Source: Hydractinia symbiolongicarpus (lineage: Eukaryota; Cnidaria; Hydrozoa; Anthoathecata; Hydractiniidae). From it: a stretch of DNA of 64,000 bases. How positions within the stretch are numbered: the first letter of the stretch is position 1; each line of letters opens with the position of its first letter. The notes below the pieces were generated by a model that saw only the letters and a list, made by a program, of their open reading frames with translations, did not search any database and was not told the origin of the DNA. The position numbers and the translations under genes are program-made. This document shows positions 10,558 to 22,900 of this stretch, in pieces. The DNA lies in assembly GCF_029227915.1 (NCBI RefSeq), contig NC_079885.1, positions 24,119,001-24,183,000 of the forward strand, given 5' to 3'.

Positions 10558-13341
10558 TAGTTTTGATATCATTTATACGTTATTTATTAAATTATTTATT
10601 ACTAGCTGTTTCCCGTGAAAGAATCCACTGTATTCCGTTTAATTTATGTAGCAGATATATGTCCATCAAAAAACAAACAATACAGCAGTGCGCATCTTAC
10701 ATCTGCATTATTATATAAATGACCAAAAAAATTAAAGATTTTCAACCACTGCAGTATATATGTGACATTTAAAATCTAAATCTACTAAAATTACTTGCTC
10801 TGACCATCTGACAAATGCGAAAATTATTCGGAAAAAAGTTTTTAAAAGCATTTCAACATACATCTCACCCATAAAATTTAAACCACTCAAAACGCCACAT
10901 ATATACAAAAAAGCTGATCAATGTCAAACACAAATCTCTCTCATTGTATATGTTAAAATCAGTTAGGTTATTGCAAACCCTGCCAAAGGTTGACACAAAA
11001 TGCGAAAAATAAACAATAAATTTTGCCTAAGTAGAAATTTTTATCTAAGGTGTTACAAAGGGATTGCAAGGTTAAATTATATTGCAATAAAACGTTTTTT
11101 GATATAATGCATATGGTCCTTCCTCACCAAACTTTAGACAAAATGCCAACAAAAAACGGTGTTTAAATCTAAAATTAATAAAGTCCTTTTAGCAATTTGC
11201 ATGCTGTTTTACCATCAATAAAGCAAACAAAATTTCAAATCTCACATAGTATTCTGTCACAAATTTTCATAAAATATATATATAAGTCATAATGAGTCAT
11301 GTTAAACAACAGCAATCAATCTGTATATAAGTTCATTTTATGTCAATTTTTGCACCAATTTTGCAACACAAAATACAAATTCTAAATAATACTAAAATCT
11401 CTTATTTTGGTCCTTCGCATACCGACGGTCTCCCACAAAAGTTTGATCAAAATGTAAAAAATGAGAGGTAACGACAAAATCAAAGTTTGCAAAATTCAAT
11501 TATTTCGGTACATATATCTACTGCATATGCCCTCTAAAACAATATTTTAAGCTAAAATGCCTAAGAAAGACAGTTTGCAACAAAAATCAGTTATTTCAAT
11601 AATATTGCATACACTCTTTCCTCACAAAAGCTTCACAAACTGTAAAAAAAAGAATGGTTGTAGGGAGTGCTTCTGATTCAACAAAAAAAGTTTTTTTGAC
11701 ATATGCATCTAGCCCTTACCCATTAAATCTTACACAAAATTTCCAAAACTATATACGATTTAGAACACATCAAATTTAAATCGAGAAGGATCAGTCATTT
11801 CGATATATTGCACCGAGTCCTCCCCAGTAAGAATTTATACAAAATATAGAAAAACAAAGCTTGCAAGGTGTAAAATTGAATTTTTCTTCTGTGTATATAT
11901 ATATAGTCCTTTCTCGCAAAATTAACATAAAATGTCAAAAAGGTTCAGATATAACATCTAACACAACAAAAATCAGTTCTATCAGTATATGTCATGCCAT
12001 TGTCTTCCACCAAATGTTCCCCTTAAAGTTTCACAGACACAGCCTGTAAATTAAAAACAACTAAGATCAGGTATTTTGGTCTATTTCATACCATTCTGTT
12101 CCAAATAACTTATAAAATGTAAAAATTGAGTGGTAAAACAGAAATTTGCAAAATTCCATTTTTTTATATGCATGTATATTATATGCCTTCTACAGCAATA
12201 AGTTAATTCAAAATGTCAAAAAGAAGAAAAAAATAGCTTACAAAGAGTATAAAATTGAAATCAACAAAGTAGCTCTTTTGGTGTATTAAATATAAGCCAT
12301 ACGCACAAAAGTTTACACTAAATGTAAGAAAATGGTTGTGTTTAGTAATTCTAAATTAAGAAAAGTCAGTTCTTTTAGCATGCTGATTAAGGTTTTTGCC
12401 CACAAATTCTTACATGAAAATGTCAAAACCACAATTTGAAACAAATTAAATTTACATTTTAAAAATAAGTAATTTCTGAACTTTATTTTCAGAATATTTG
12501 GAGGAAAAGAACTTCGCAAACCAAAAAAAAACAGGAAAATGTTTAAAATCTTCAGGGTTAATAACGTTTGATGGGTTTTGTGGGAATATATATACTGGGA
12601 ATCTTTAGTTTAAAGCTAGCATTAGCTAGCTACAGCAGCTAATAGCTAGTCACTTAAATATAAACTGGAGACTTAGCTAGGTATAAAGAACATGGCTACA
12701 TATATATATATATATATTTCTAGCTAGCTAGCTAGTTGTTGGTGGTGGTTGGCTTTTTATGATGCTAGCTATAAAACATGTCTGGCAACAATAATATAAT
12801 CAAAACTGAAAATAAAACATGAAAAAACCTTACAGAACATTGCTATGATTAATTTATAAAACCATGCTCTTCTTCAAATGTTTTTTTAAAGATTTATTTT
12901 GAATGAAAGAGTAGAGAATACTCAAAAAGAACAGCCATCTTTTTCGTAAACACAACTTCCGTTTTATGCTGGGAACTTCATTTAACAGTCCGTATGCTTT
13001 GTAAATATCTAATACCGTTTCATATGTAGCGATACCTATATATATATGCTAACATAGAGTTTTTTGGCATAAGGGTATATATATTTATATCGTTATTAGC
13101 AGCGGGTTATATATTTACAGCTTATGTGCGATTTCTATGAAGTACATCCCTAATATTTTTAGTTAAATTTTAGCGTACAACCACGTCATAAGAAAGTGAC
13201 CCGTGATTTCCGTGTCGTGGACTCACAGTTTTACTCACGCAAGGGAATTAATATATAAGATATTAAAAAAGGAAAGAAGACGTGGTTGTGTGTGTTAGAA
13301 GAAACAGAGTATTATTTATTTTAAACGTATTATAAACAAAC
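10558..13341 (+). repeat. Long BEL leader with a degenerate tandem repeat
   Basis: This 2.8-kb untranslated stretch separates the PBS from the gag start. From about 10720 to 12520 a diverged unit of roughly 100-125 bp recurs. Each unit has a tcag/ttatttc/gtatat block, a pyrimidine-rich ccttcctcaccaaa-like block, then acaaaatg plus an A-rich spacer. The region 12600-12790 is rich in TAGC and TA repeats. No ORF is plausible. Either the element has an unusual leader or a satellite-like repeat was inserted into it. Confidence 0.55.
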
Positions 13342-13812
13342 ATGTTGCCTTTGGAAAAGAAGTTAAGAATAAGAAACACGTTAGTAAAAGTTATCGAAAA
13401 TTACTTACGAGAAGAAATAAAACCTTGTTATGAACATTATCAAGAAGAAAAACTTACGTTATTGCAAACGTTGAACACTACCATAGAGAGCAAACTTGGA
13501 AAAATTTTAAGTATTACGGAAGAGATTTCCGAAATTATTGAAGAGGAAGATCAATTAGTAAAAGATGCTCAAGAAAGTAGTGACTTTGAAGTACGGGTAA
13601 GAAATGAACTGCTAATACTTGATCGTTTCCTAAAATCAAAACAAGATAGAAGTGACACAGTCAGTACGAGGTCAGTTAGTGCTTCAAGCTCTATTAAACT
13701 GCCAAAAATTGAAATAAAAAAATTTGATGGCGAACTAATTGGTTTTCATTTATTGATTCTTTTGAAGCAGCAGTTGACAAAAACGATCACTTGTCTAATG
13801 TTGAAAAAATGA
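13342..13812 (+). pseudogene. BEL/Pao gag, N-terminal fragment
   Basis: The ATG at 13342 opens a charged, helical gag-like N-terminus with the junction motif KLPKIEIKKFDGEL typical of BEL/Pao Gag. Near 13740 the frame shifts and the ORF ends at 13812. The expected continuation, a block ending at a DRFGDP-type motif near 13859-13878, lies in other frames with an internal portion missing. The breaks make this gag non-functional. Confidence 0.8.
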
Positions 13813-13913
13813 ATTATTTGTTAGGATTTGTTGTTATTTGTTGTAAATTTGTTAAAAGATCGCTTCGGAGATCCGCAAATGATAATTTCAGGACATATGA
13901 ATAAACTATTAAA

Positions 13914-15422
13914 TTGGAGCCTGTCATGGCTATTTCTGACGTTCTTAATTTACGCCAATTGTTCGATATAACTGAGGCGCAAGTGCGTAGTTTACAATCT
14001 TTAGGAGTTGAATCTCAAAACTTTGGCTCAATGCTTATACCTGTGTTATTGCAAAAACTGCCAGGAGAATTGCGTCTGATTATTAGTCGCCAACTTGGAA
14101 AAAACGCATGGAAAGTAAGCGAGGTTATGCAAGCTTTTAAAACTGAATTAGAAGCGCGAGAAAAAGTTTCAACCGGTCAGGAGGAAAGCCCTTGTTTTTC
14201 TGGTGCTTCCCTTTATGTTGGAAATCGACGGAATTTCGATGCGAAAGAGAGAAAATGTGCTTTTTGTGAAAACCCAGGGCACAAACCGCAATTTTGCTCT
14301 ATTGTTTCCAAACCGACTGCGCGCTCTTCCATTTTAAAAAGGAAAGGATTATGCTTTTTATGTCTACAGTCAGGTCATGTAGCAAGACACTGCACAGTTA
14401 GATGGAAATGTTTTAAATGTAAGGGACGTCATCATGTGTCTATTTGCAATAAGGGTAATCGAGACCAGGATAGCAATGATCAGAATGAAGGTGAGGGAAC
14501 TTCAAATAACGTGGCGAATACTGAATGTGATTTTAACGCAGTTTTGTTACAAACTGCGTCTGCGGAAATTTTTTCTGATGATAAAAACTGTCACAGGTTT
14601 AGAATTTTGTTTGATAGTGGCAGTCAAATGTCATACATTTCTCCGCAAGCGGCGGAAAAATTGAAATTGAAAACAATCGACAAAAAACAAATGTGTCTTA
14701 AAACGTTTGGAGGAGCTAAACAAAACAAAACTTTGGACATGGTTAGATTTACCGTTAAAACGAAAAATGACGAAGAAAATATTACGGTAAACGCGTTCGT
14801 ATCCGAAATATGCTATCCTTTGACAAACCAAAACATCGAGGGTGCAAAATCTAACTACCCATTTCTGTGTCGTCTCGATTTAGCAGACAGTAATCCAAAA
14901 AATCAACCATTAAGTGTGGATATTTTGATTGGCGGGGATTATTATTGGTCCTTTATGAAAAACGACATGAAACGTAGCACCAAAGGTGGGCCCACAGCAA
15001 TTTCATCAAAACTGGGATATATTTTAAGTGGCGGAGTCATGGGTACTAAATTGGATACTTCAGTGAACATTGTTAATACTCATGTTTTAAAAGTGCAAAA
15101 TGAGTTGAGTGAAAATAAAACACTTGAAGACTTGGTTCAGGGATTTTGGAACATCGAGACTATGGGAATTAAAAAATCAGAAGAAAACGAAATTTCGGAT
15201 CATGGTATTGAAGCAGGTGTGACATTTAAAAAAGATCGTTATGAGGTCAAGCTACCCATAAAAGATCACGATCTGCTTGAAGATAACTATGATCTTTCAA
15301 AACAAAGATTAAAAAACATGATTAAAATTTTCAAAAACAAAAGCGAATTGTTGAAACAATACGATAACATTATTCGAGAACAAGAAAGTTGTCAAATAAT
15401 TGAAAAGGCACCAGATGAATAA
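13914..15422 (+). pseudogene. BEL/Pao gag end, zinc knuckles and aspartic protease
   Basis: The ORF opens without a proper start because a frameshift lies just upstream. It has three Cys/His knuckles, CAFCENPGHKPQFC (residues 115-128), CFLCLQSGHVARHC (147-160) and CFKCKGRHHVSIC (166-178), then the retropepsin motif LFDSGSQMS (232-240). It ends at an in-frame TAA at 15420. The reverse transcriptase continues in the same frame after that stop, so a single nonsense change separates protease from RT. Confidence 0.85.
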
Positions 15423-15443
15423 GTTGTAGGACACACCCATTTT

Positions 15444-16649
15444 TTGCCGCATAAGCCAGTGATACGGGAAGAAAAAACAACTACGAAGGTGCGCATGGTT
15501 TTTGATGGGAGTGCAAAAAAAAATGGTCCTTCTTTAAACAATTGTATGGAACCTGCCCCCTCCATAGCCACGCCTTTGTTCGATGTTTTAGCCAGATTTC
15601 GAGCCAACAACATAGCTTTTATTGGTAATATAGAAAAAGCTTTTTTACAAATATCCTTGTTTCCAGGCCATCGAGACTATGTAAGATTTTTGTGGTTTAA
15701 GAACATTGATACTATAGATTTTGACAATTTTGATAATAACGTTTTAGAGGAATGGCGAATTTGTAGAGTTTTATTTGGTTTAACAGCCTCGCCATTTTTG
15801 CTGAACGCAACGCTTTTGAAACATATTAAAAATTCTGATGACATTGATCCTAAATTTACCGAACGATTTTTAAATTCTTTACATGTCGATGATTTAAATG
15901 GCGGCTCTAAAAATGTTGACGAAGGGTTTACGTTTTATTGTAAAGTTAAAGATCGTTTAGCAGAAGCAAGTTTTAATATGCGTAAATTTCAGTCCAATGC
16001 TTCAAAACTTGAAGCTCTCGTTAACGAACGTTACAAAGGGCCTCTTGAGGTAAACCATGAAGGCAACACAACAAAAGTTTTGGGATTACAGTGGCTTAAA
16101 GATAGTGATAAAATTGGGTTTAATTTTGAGGAGATAAAGCAGAAATTTCATGCGAAGCCCGATACAACGAAGCGCAACGTATTACAAGCAATAGCGTCAA
16201 TTTTTAAACCACTTGGCTTGATAAATCCTATTATCGTTAAAATGAAAACCTATTTTCAAGATTTATGTATTCAGAATGTAAAGTGGGATTCTCCTTTATC
16301 GGAAGAACACTTAAAGATATGGTCAGGTATTGTGCAAGAGTTACACGAAGTCCCCTCTATTCAAGTTGATAGAAATTATTGTTATAATGATGAGAACGAT
16401 CCGTATAAGTCTGTCCAATTACATGGTTTTAGTGACGCGTCTAAAGCAGCATACGGATGTTGTGTTTATATTCGATTTGAAACAGAATCCGGTAAGATTA
16501 AAACTGCTTTGGTATCGAGTAAATCGCGTGTTGCTCCAATTAAGTCACAAACCATACCTCGCTTAGAATTATTGGGAGCTTTAATGTTAGCAAGACTGTT
16601 GGATACAGTCTCCCGTGCTTTATACAATGTTTATCCAATCAAACGTTGA
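15444..16649 (+). pseudogene. BEL/Pao reverse transcriptase and start of RNase H
   Basis: Motifs in order: KVRMVFDGSA (15-24), a motif A region reading IGNIEKAFLQI (60-70), VLFGLTASPFLLN (109-121), and LHVDDLNGG (146-154) as the YxDD-type catalytic motif. RNase H begins with HGFSDASKAAYG. In motif A the usual catalytic Asp is Asn (codon AAT, 15627-15629), which should abolish polymerase activity. The ORF is bounded upstream by the stop at 15420 and downstream by a frameshift near 16640. Confidence 0.85.
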
Positions 16650-18549
16650 TTCTAGTGTTGTGTATTCTTGGATTAAAAACAGTGATAAAATTTATAAACC
16701 TTTCGTACAAAATAGATTGACTGAGATAAGAAGATTATTTGATGTAAAATGCTTGAAATTAGTTGGCACTAATGATAATCCTGCCGATATTAGTTCCAGA
16801 GGTTCTTCGCCATTAAAGCTCTCCACTAGGAGTCTCTGGTTTGAGGGTCCAGGTTTTCTATCTTTACTAGAAAACGAGTGGCCGCGTCTGCAAGTTGGAG
16901 ACAAGTTCTTGCCGGAGTCTTCCTGTGAAGAGAAACTTTCATTGAATGTTAATACAGAGTTCACGTGTTTAAAAAGTGACTCTGATGTAGTTAATGATCC
17001 TTGTTTATCTGAGATCATTAAAGTTGATAATTATAATAGTTTTAAAAAATTGGTGCGCGTTACGGCGTATGTATTACGATTTATAAGAAGATGTAAAGAA
17101 GAAAAGAAGAGAAATGAAAAGAAGACTACTAACACATTATTACTAACAACAAGGGAGTGGCCCGAAGATTTGTCGGTGGAAGAGATTAAGTTTGCGAAAT
17201 TCAAGTGGTTAAAACTGTTTCAGTGGAAGGTCCAGAATAACAAGAATTTTGAAGTATTTCTACTTGAAGTGAAACTTGGTCTTTTTAAGGATGACGATGG
17301 AGTTCTGCGATGTAAAGGTCGTGTACAAAATTCACCTTTACCATACGACACTCGGCATCCAGTGTTTTTACCTACACAATGTGAGCTTTTGCCTCTTATT
17401 GTTTCGGATTCACATTGTGCTGTTGGTCATAATGGACCACGTGACACTCTTTGTCACGTGCGTAAACAATTTTGGATACCGCGTCTCAGACAAGTTGTTA
17501 GAAATTTATTACGTAACTGTACATTGTGTAAAAGATTTGAAAGTAAAGCGTTTACTTACCCAAGTACTTCTGCGTTACCTGATTTTCGTTTGTCGTTGAA
17601 CTTTGCCTTCACAAATATTGGAATCGATTATGCAGGTCCGTTGTATATACGAGATATTTATTCACGTTCTGATGTACATAAAGCGTGGATTTGTTTGATT
17701 ACTTGTGCTAGCAGTAGAGCTGTTTATTTGGATATTAGTACTGATCTGTCTGCTTCAGCTTGTGTTAATGTTTTAAAACGTTTTGTAAATAAAAATGGAG
17801 CTCCGAAAGTTATCAACTCAGACAATGGTTCTAACTTCATTAGTAAAGAAGTTCAACATTTTGCATCATCACATGGCATTAAGTGGTGTTTTAATATTGA
17901 AGCTGCCCCCTGGCAGGGTGGATATTTCGAAAGGCTAATTCAGTCTCTTAAACGTTGTTTGAAAAAAGTACTTTTTAAAACTTTAGTTGATTATGAAGAG
18001 ATGTTGACTATTTTGTCAGCAATTAAACGCATACTTAATAACCGTCCTTTGACGTTTATTTACGACGATGTTAACGAAAGTCCATTAACTCCGAATCAAT
18101 TAATATACGGAAAAAACGTTAGTATCGATTATGAAGAATACAATGGCGAAAAAAGTGACGAGTTGACAGTTCGCGCGAAGTACATAAAAACTGTGCTCGA
18201 TCATTTTTGGAAACGTTGGTTAAATGAATACGTTGTCGATTTACGCGAATTTCACAAACAGAAGAAGAAAAAGCTACAGTCCTCTTACGAAATTGAAGTA
18301 AACGATGCTGTTCTTATACACGATGATGTTAAAACTAGAGCAAAATGGAAGATAGGTCGAGTAACGGAATTGTTGAAAAGCAAGGACGCTCGTATACGTG
18401 CAGCAAAGGTATTAGTCGCAACTTTGAACAAACTTTATCCTGTTGAACAGTCTGATCGTGACTACGAGAATGACAAGGAAGATAACGACGAAATTAAAAT
18501 TGACTTTATAAACGAAGATGACATCATCGTTTTTGGTGGGGAGTGTTAA
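16615..18549 (+). pseudogene. BEL/Pao end of RNase H and integrase
   Basis: After the frameshift the frame covers the end of RNase H (VYSWIKNSDK), a linker, and integrase. Zinc-binding ligands are H267, H272, C302 and C305. The catalytic core has D338 (GIDYAGPL), D403 (SDNGSNF) and E439 (GGYFERL), spaced as DD35E, and a DUF5641-like C-terminal region ends in RAAKVL. This is the best-preserved part of the element. The last sense codon and the TAA stop are the first six bases of the 3' LTR. Confidence 0.88.
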
Positions 18550-18697
18550 TTATTTATGTATTTTTAACACGTGACTCTTAAAGCCACGTGTGACGAATGT
18601 GATGTAGATGTATACTTTTTAGATGCTTCGGCAGTACAGAAAATATTTTGTTGATATAAGACACGTTTTCATGAGTTCCTTTTTACGAGATATTACA
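18544..18697 (+). repeat. 3' LTR of BEL/Pao element
   Basis: 154 bp, TGTTAATT to ATTACA, preceded by the purine tract GGTGGGGAG as polypurine primer site and followed by AGTGT. Confidence 0.93.
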
Positions 18698-18829
18698 AGT
18701 GTGTATCTAAAAGTATTTATAAATGTCTATAAGTTCTGTTGTTAATAATTTGGGTTTTTGAATTTTCCTAAAAATAAGAATTTTGTTTGTATTAATTGCA
18801 TCATTTAAATTTCAAATTGTTACCCCGAA

Positions 18830-19290
18830 TACCGTAGGATTTTAGTTTAGATAAAAGAATGATACGATTTAAAGTATCAAAAGCCTTTGAGAGATCCATG
18901 AGTACTCCTAGGGTAAACAACTTTCCGATATCACTTATTAATTCCATGACTGCATGGTCCTTTGAATTATGCTTTTGTAAACCGAATTGTTTGTTATATA
19001 AAATATTGCTTTGCCTAGGTGGTCGTACAGACGGTTATACATTATTTTTTCAATAATTTTTGAAAAGCATGGCAATACTGAGATAGGTCTATAATTAGTA
19101 ACATCAGAGTTTTTTCCTGATTTAAATACTTGTATCACTCTAGCATTTTTTAGTTTATCTAGAAACTTAACGGAAAGACTAAAGACATGAAATAGAGATG
19201 GTTCAATAATGTCATAAACGTTTTTTACAATGCTTACACTTTTTTTTGGTTGTAATGATGAAAAAGCACTTTGCAATTCTTTTATGGTAA
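18830..19290 (-). pseudogene. LINE reverse-transcriptase fossil
   Basis: On minus, one frame reads DVTNYRPISVLPCFSKIIEK and, after a frameshift, another reads TKQFGLQKHNSKDHA and MDLSKAFDTLNRIILLSKL. These are the palm motifs of a Jockey/CR1-like RT. The copy is truncated on both sides and frame-broken. It differs from the LINE at 6404, so it is a separate, older element. Confidence 0.8.
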
Positions 19291-20091
19291 GTTCAGATTT
19301 AGTTTAAGTCCAACATTAATAAAAACAAGAAAACCTGTCGGTTTGAACACACAATCCGATCTTTTCTCGGCTAGGGGGACCTCCTCGAATGGTCGAGATG
19401 TAAATTGCTAGGACTCTGGGTTTCTATGGCTAGTAGATCAACCGAAATATGGTCATAAAAATATGTCGATGCAAGAAAAAGAACTTGTACAGAAATATGA
19501 AATAGACTTCATAAGTTAAACAATTACTAATACACTATAATAAATACAACATTTTTTCTCATTGTAACTGTGTGTTATATTATAAATAAATGAGCACAAA
19601 AACTTCTGTTCATTTCATGCATTCTTGCATTGGGCATTATGGCGTAAACTTTAGAAATTTGTGTGGTGAAATGGTATATAATTTTTAAAATAACCAAATG
19701 GCTTATAAAACGACAGAAGTTAATTTCTAAAGTTATAATTAAAGGTCACGCCCGTTCAACATTACTGTATAAGAACTACCAAGCATCATTTTAATGGATT
19801 TATAGGTATATAGGAAAATATAAACAACAGATCACCAAATTAATAAAATCCAGTTAAAAAAGTTAAAAAAAACCTACAGGTGTATTGGCAAAACATGCAT
19901 TTCAAAACAAGAGAATTGTTAAAATCAATTTCAGTGTTATATTAAAAAAAAATCTATAAGAAATTTACTCTAGATGATCCTGCTTTTACAAAAAAAAAAA
20001 ATTTCCTAGTCGGATTGTCACGTGGTACAAATTTCGGTTGAGAGAAAACACGGACGTTTCACGGTCAAACTCTCTCAAAAGAAGCTTTGAT
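19291..20091. other. Intergenic, nothing recognised
   Basis: AT-rich sequence without a plausible ORF, splice-consistent exon or clear repeat structure. It abuts the left break of the inverted BTB copy. Confidence 0.4.
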
Positions 20092-20360
20092 TAAAACTGA
20101 ACAAAACGTTCGACGGTTTCTTTATCAAACTCGTTGACGTTGATTCGATGTTTTGGTGATTGAGAAGCACTTTCACCATCAACATGATTTGAAAACGCTT
20201 GTAAAGTTTGTTTTATTACAGGAGAAAAATGCATGGCTACCGACACACTTAACTTTAATTCGAAATCTTCTGTCTCACTGAGCAGCACAACTTTCTGGTC
20301 GCTTTTCAAGAAAAGCGAAAGAATTTCGTTTTTTAATCCTTCTGTCTCGAAAATCTCTAT
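20092..20360 (-). pseudogene. BTB copy C, N-terminal half (inverted)
   Basis: On minus, an acceptor with a poly-T tract opens the same phase-0 exon as B1/B2. It reads through LSLFLKSDQKVVLLSE to RINVNEFDKETVERFVQ and stops matching at TTTTGTTCA. The T-run that is eight long in B1 is interrupted here and the frame is intact. The C-terminal half lies about 0.5 kb away on the opposite strand (20890). About 38 bases between the halves are missing, so this copy cannot make a BTB protein. Confidence 0.85.
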
Positions 20361-20889
20361 CTAAAAAAAAAAAAAGAAAATGTGTGCGATATATTTTTAC
20401 ATATTCATTATATAGTTATTTAACAAATCATATGATAATATAATTGGCTGAAATTTGATTTAAAGTTAAGGCAGTTCACGCTTTTCGCCGTAGTGTAAAT
20501 CTACCTCACCACAATTTTTTAAAGCTATTAAAGAGAAGTGATAATTTTTTTTATTGTAAAATATAACAAGGATTTTGAGGTATTTTATAGATTTAATGCT
20601 ACTGCTACTGATTATGATAATAAGTCGTTAATCTGAAAAACTCACTTAATTATGTTTTGTTTTCGAAATTATTACTTAACCCTTCAGGCGCATGTGCAGA
20701 AAAATGTTGTTGCAAGATTTTTGCAGGGAAATTTATTACTGTCGCCGTGTTCTCTATTGTTACATGTATCTTGCAACAACAAAAAACTTATCCACAAACA
20801 TGTCGTTGAAGAAAAACACACACACGCTTACTTCTTGACGAGAAAAACGAAAACCGCGATACTTCAACTGAAACCAAAACACTTCGTTA
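20361..20889 (-). other. Inverted upstream intron of BTB copy C
   Basis: The reverse complement aligns with the region upstream of B1 (about 4110-4700), including the shared AAACTTATCCACAAACATGT stretch. It was inverted together with the N-terminal half-exon. Confidence 0.75.
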
Positions 20890-21255
20890 CCATGGAGGGA
20901 TGTCGTTAACTTGTATAAAATAGGCCTGAAATTTCAAGTAAAATCTTTGATAGATTTGATGATTGAAAAGGGAAAAGAGCTCATTTCAAAGGATAACATA
21001 TATGAAGCCATCATAATGATCGATTCGTATAATGTCAAAGAATGGTTGGATTGTTGCTGTAGTGTTTTTCTGGCAAATAAAAATTTAATGAAAACAAAAG
21101 AATGGAAAGATTTGATCGAAACAAATCCAAAAACCATGGCAAGATTGCTAAATTGCTACATCATAAGAAAAGAAGAAGAAGAAAAAGAAGAAGAAGAAGA
21201 AGAAGAAAAAGAAGAAGAAGAAGAAGAAGAAGAAAGAACAGAAGAAGAATATTGA
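20890..21255 (+). pseudogene. BTB copy C, C-terminal half
   Basis: It begins at CATGGAGGGATG, reads SWRDVVNLYKIGLKFQVKSL, and continues to WKDLIETNPKTMARLLNCY with a long poly-Glu tail from (GAA)n. The first half is inverted upstream. The piece is open but has no proper start. Confidence 0.85.
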
Positions 21256-22735
21256 GCGTACGGTTTGTAATGAAAACCATGTACCCAGGTTCTCATTTAA
21301 AATCACTGTAACACTGTCTGCGAGTTAGAACCATGAATGTAAAAACTTTTCGGAGTTATGGATATATTTAAAGAAACCACACGAATCTTACGCTGTAATC
21401 TATACTTCAGTTTTTATGCCTAATGGTCGAAGTGGCTATGTTTTCCTCTTGATTAAAATTAAAATTTGTGATTTATTACGGAGCATAGCAAAGGTCATTT
21501 CTTCATTTAATAGCCAAATATAAGTAAAAAGTAGCTACGGTGGAGAGTGTATAGGATTTTCGCGCATTTTCTCCCTAAACACAAAAATTATTAAGAATTC
21601 TGCCATTTTATCAGTGTCCCAGTAACTTTATCTGGTCATTCGTTGGTATATTTTCTCAAATTTCTGATTCAGCGAGACAAAATGTTTTTACTACGGCGAT
21701 GAAGTTTTGTTGTTTTTTAAAGATGGTCTTAAGCATAGCTAGAAACGGAGTGAGATTTTTCAAGAAAGAAATGGAGGTTATGTAGCTAGTATACCACTAT
21801 TTTTTAAATGTTATTAACCCCTTATTTAGCCTCACATAAACTTAAAGCTAGCTAGTACAACAGTAGCAGCTAAGCTAGCACAAACTACCAATTTAGCCAG
21901 CATAAACCATCTATTTAGGTCTAAAAAAATTCCCTAATGTTATCATCGTAAGAAAAATTCTTTGAGACAGTTTTTCGAACTAGCTACCTACGACAAATAC
22001 TGCACATTGAGTGACATAATTCTGCTCTAATTAGGAATGTCCATCACAGAGCTTATGCGTGACAGTTATATCCGTCGTAAAAATAGGTTAACAGCCCCTT
22101 GTCGTATTTCATCAAATTAAACCTTTTTCGCTTTGTTAAAGATAAAACCGTTTCATCGAATAACATTGAGCACGTGGGAACTTTGTTTTTATACTTTTTG
22201 ATCGAAAGAGGCACCTACAATTTTTCGCTTGCGAACCAAGGCGACCTGTCACCCGCTCCACAACCCCTTCTATATTGAATTTTGTTGTGATTTTTCAGAT
22301 TAATTTTGCGAACTTTAACTTCGGGATTTCTAGAAAAAAGTTTTTATAACGATTACTAACACTTTGTGCTGGTTGCGCAATTTCAAAAATAAACACGTCG
22401 CTGTTATAATATGTTAAGAAAGTATGTTTCCTTTCCTTTAGAATAGGAAAAAAATCCAGTTCAAGGCGTTAGCAATAAAATAAAAATGAATTTTCTATAT
22501 TCCTAAGAAAATTGATAGAGATAGCTACTAACCTGAATTCATCTTGCTTTCTCTCTACAACTCACAGATTGTTTTTCTAATATTTTCTCTAAAAGTTACA
22601 TTAAGAGCATCCTCATAAATCACACAAGAATGACAAAATTTACAAACACTTTTTCTCTCCGCTTCTCGGCTAATGCGATTGCAGTTGTCGATTTCAGTTG
22701 AACGATATTTCGAATGTTCCCGCCATAAAACACAC
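21256..22735. other. 3' flank of BTB copy C
   Basis: Non-coding. Up to about 22080 it parallels 5460-6150 and the post-LINE flank, which makes it the paralogous empty site of the LINE. Beyond that there is anonymous sequence with no supported gene. Confidence 0.5.
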
Positions 22736-22900
22736 CTGAATGATCGATTCGCATGATATCAATGAATGGTTGGATTGTTGTTGTAGTGTTCTGCTGGCAA
22801 ATAAAGATTTAATGAAAACGAAAGAATGGGGAAACGTGATCGAAACAAATTCAATTTTGTGGCCTAAACCACAAAAAAGGATGGCCAATTTTTAATGAAT
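22736..22900 (+). pseudogene. BTB fragment, copy D
   Basis: About 40 codons match the 3-box region (IDSHDINEWLDCCCSVLLAN, KTKEWGNVIETN), followed by a degraded version of the A-type tail (RMANF for GWPIL). The rest of the domain is missing and no acceptor precedes it. Confidence 0.8.

Larger units (their letters stand above)
10386..18697 (+). mobile_element. BEL/Pao LTR retrotransposon, complete but defective
   Basis: The 8.3-kb element is bounded by two 154-bp LTRs and flanked by a 5-bp target duplication, AGTGT (10381-10385 and 18698-18702), the length expected for BEL/Pao. The order is gag, three CCHC-type knuckles, aspartic protease, reverse transcriptase, RNase H, integrase, which is the BEL/Pao pol order; no env is seen. 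The two LTRs differ at a single position, the third base from the end (G versus A). The insertion is therefore young. The coding region nevertheless has a stop codon, several frameshifts, a gag deletion and a changed RT catalytic residue, so this copy cannot be autonomous. Confidence 0.93.

Noticed and set aside
10584-10612. Possible Helitron-like 3' end (actagctgtttcccgtgaaag) in the BEL leader
   Set aside because: Hairpin is imperfect and no other family block follows.
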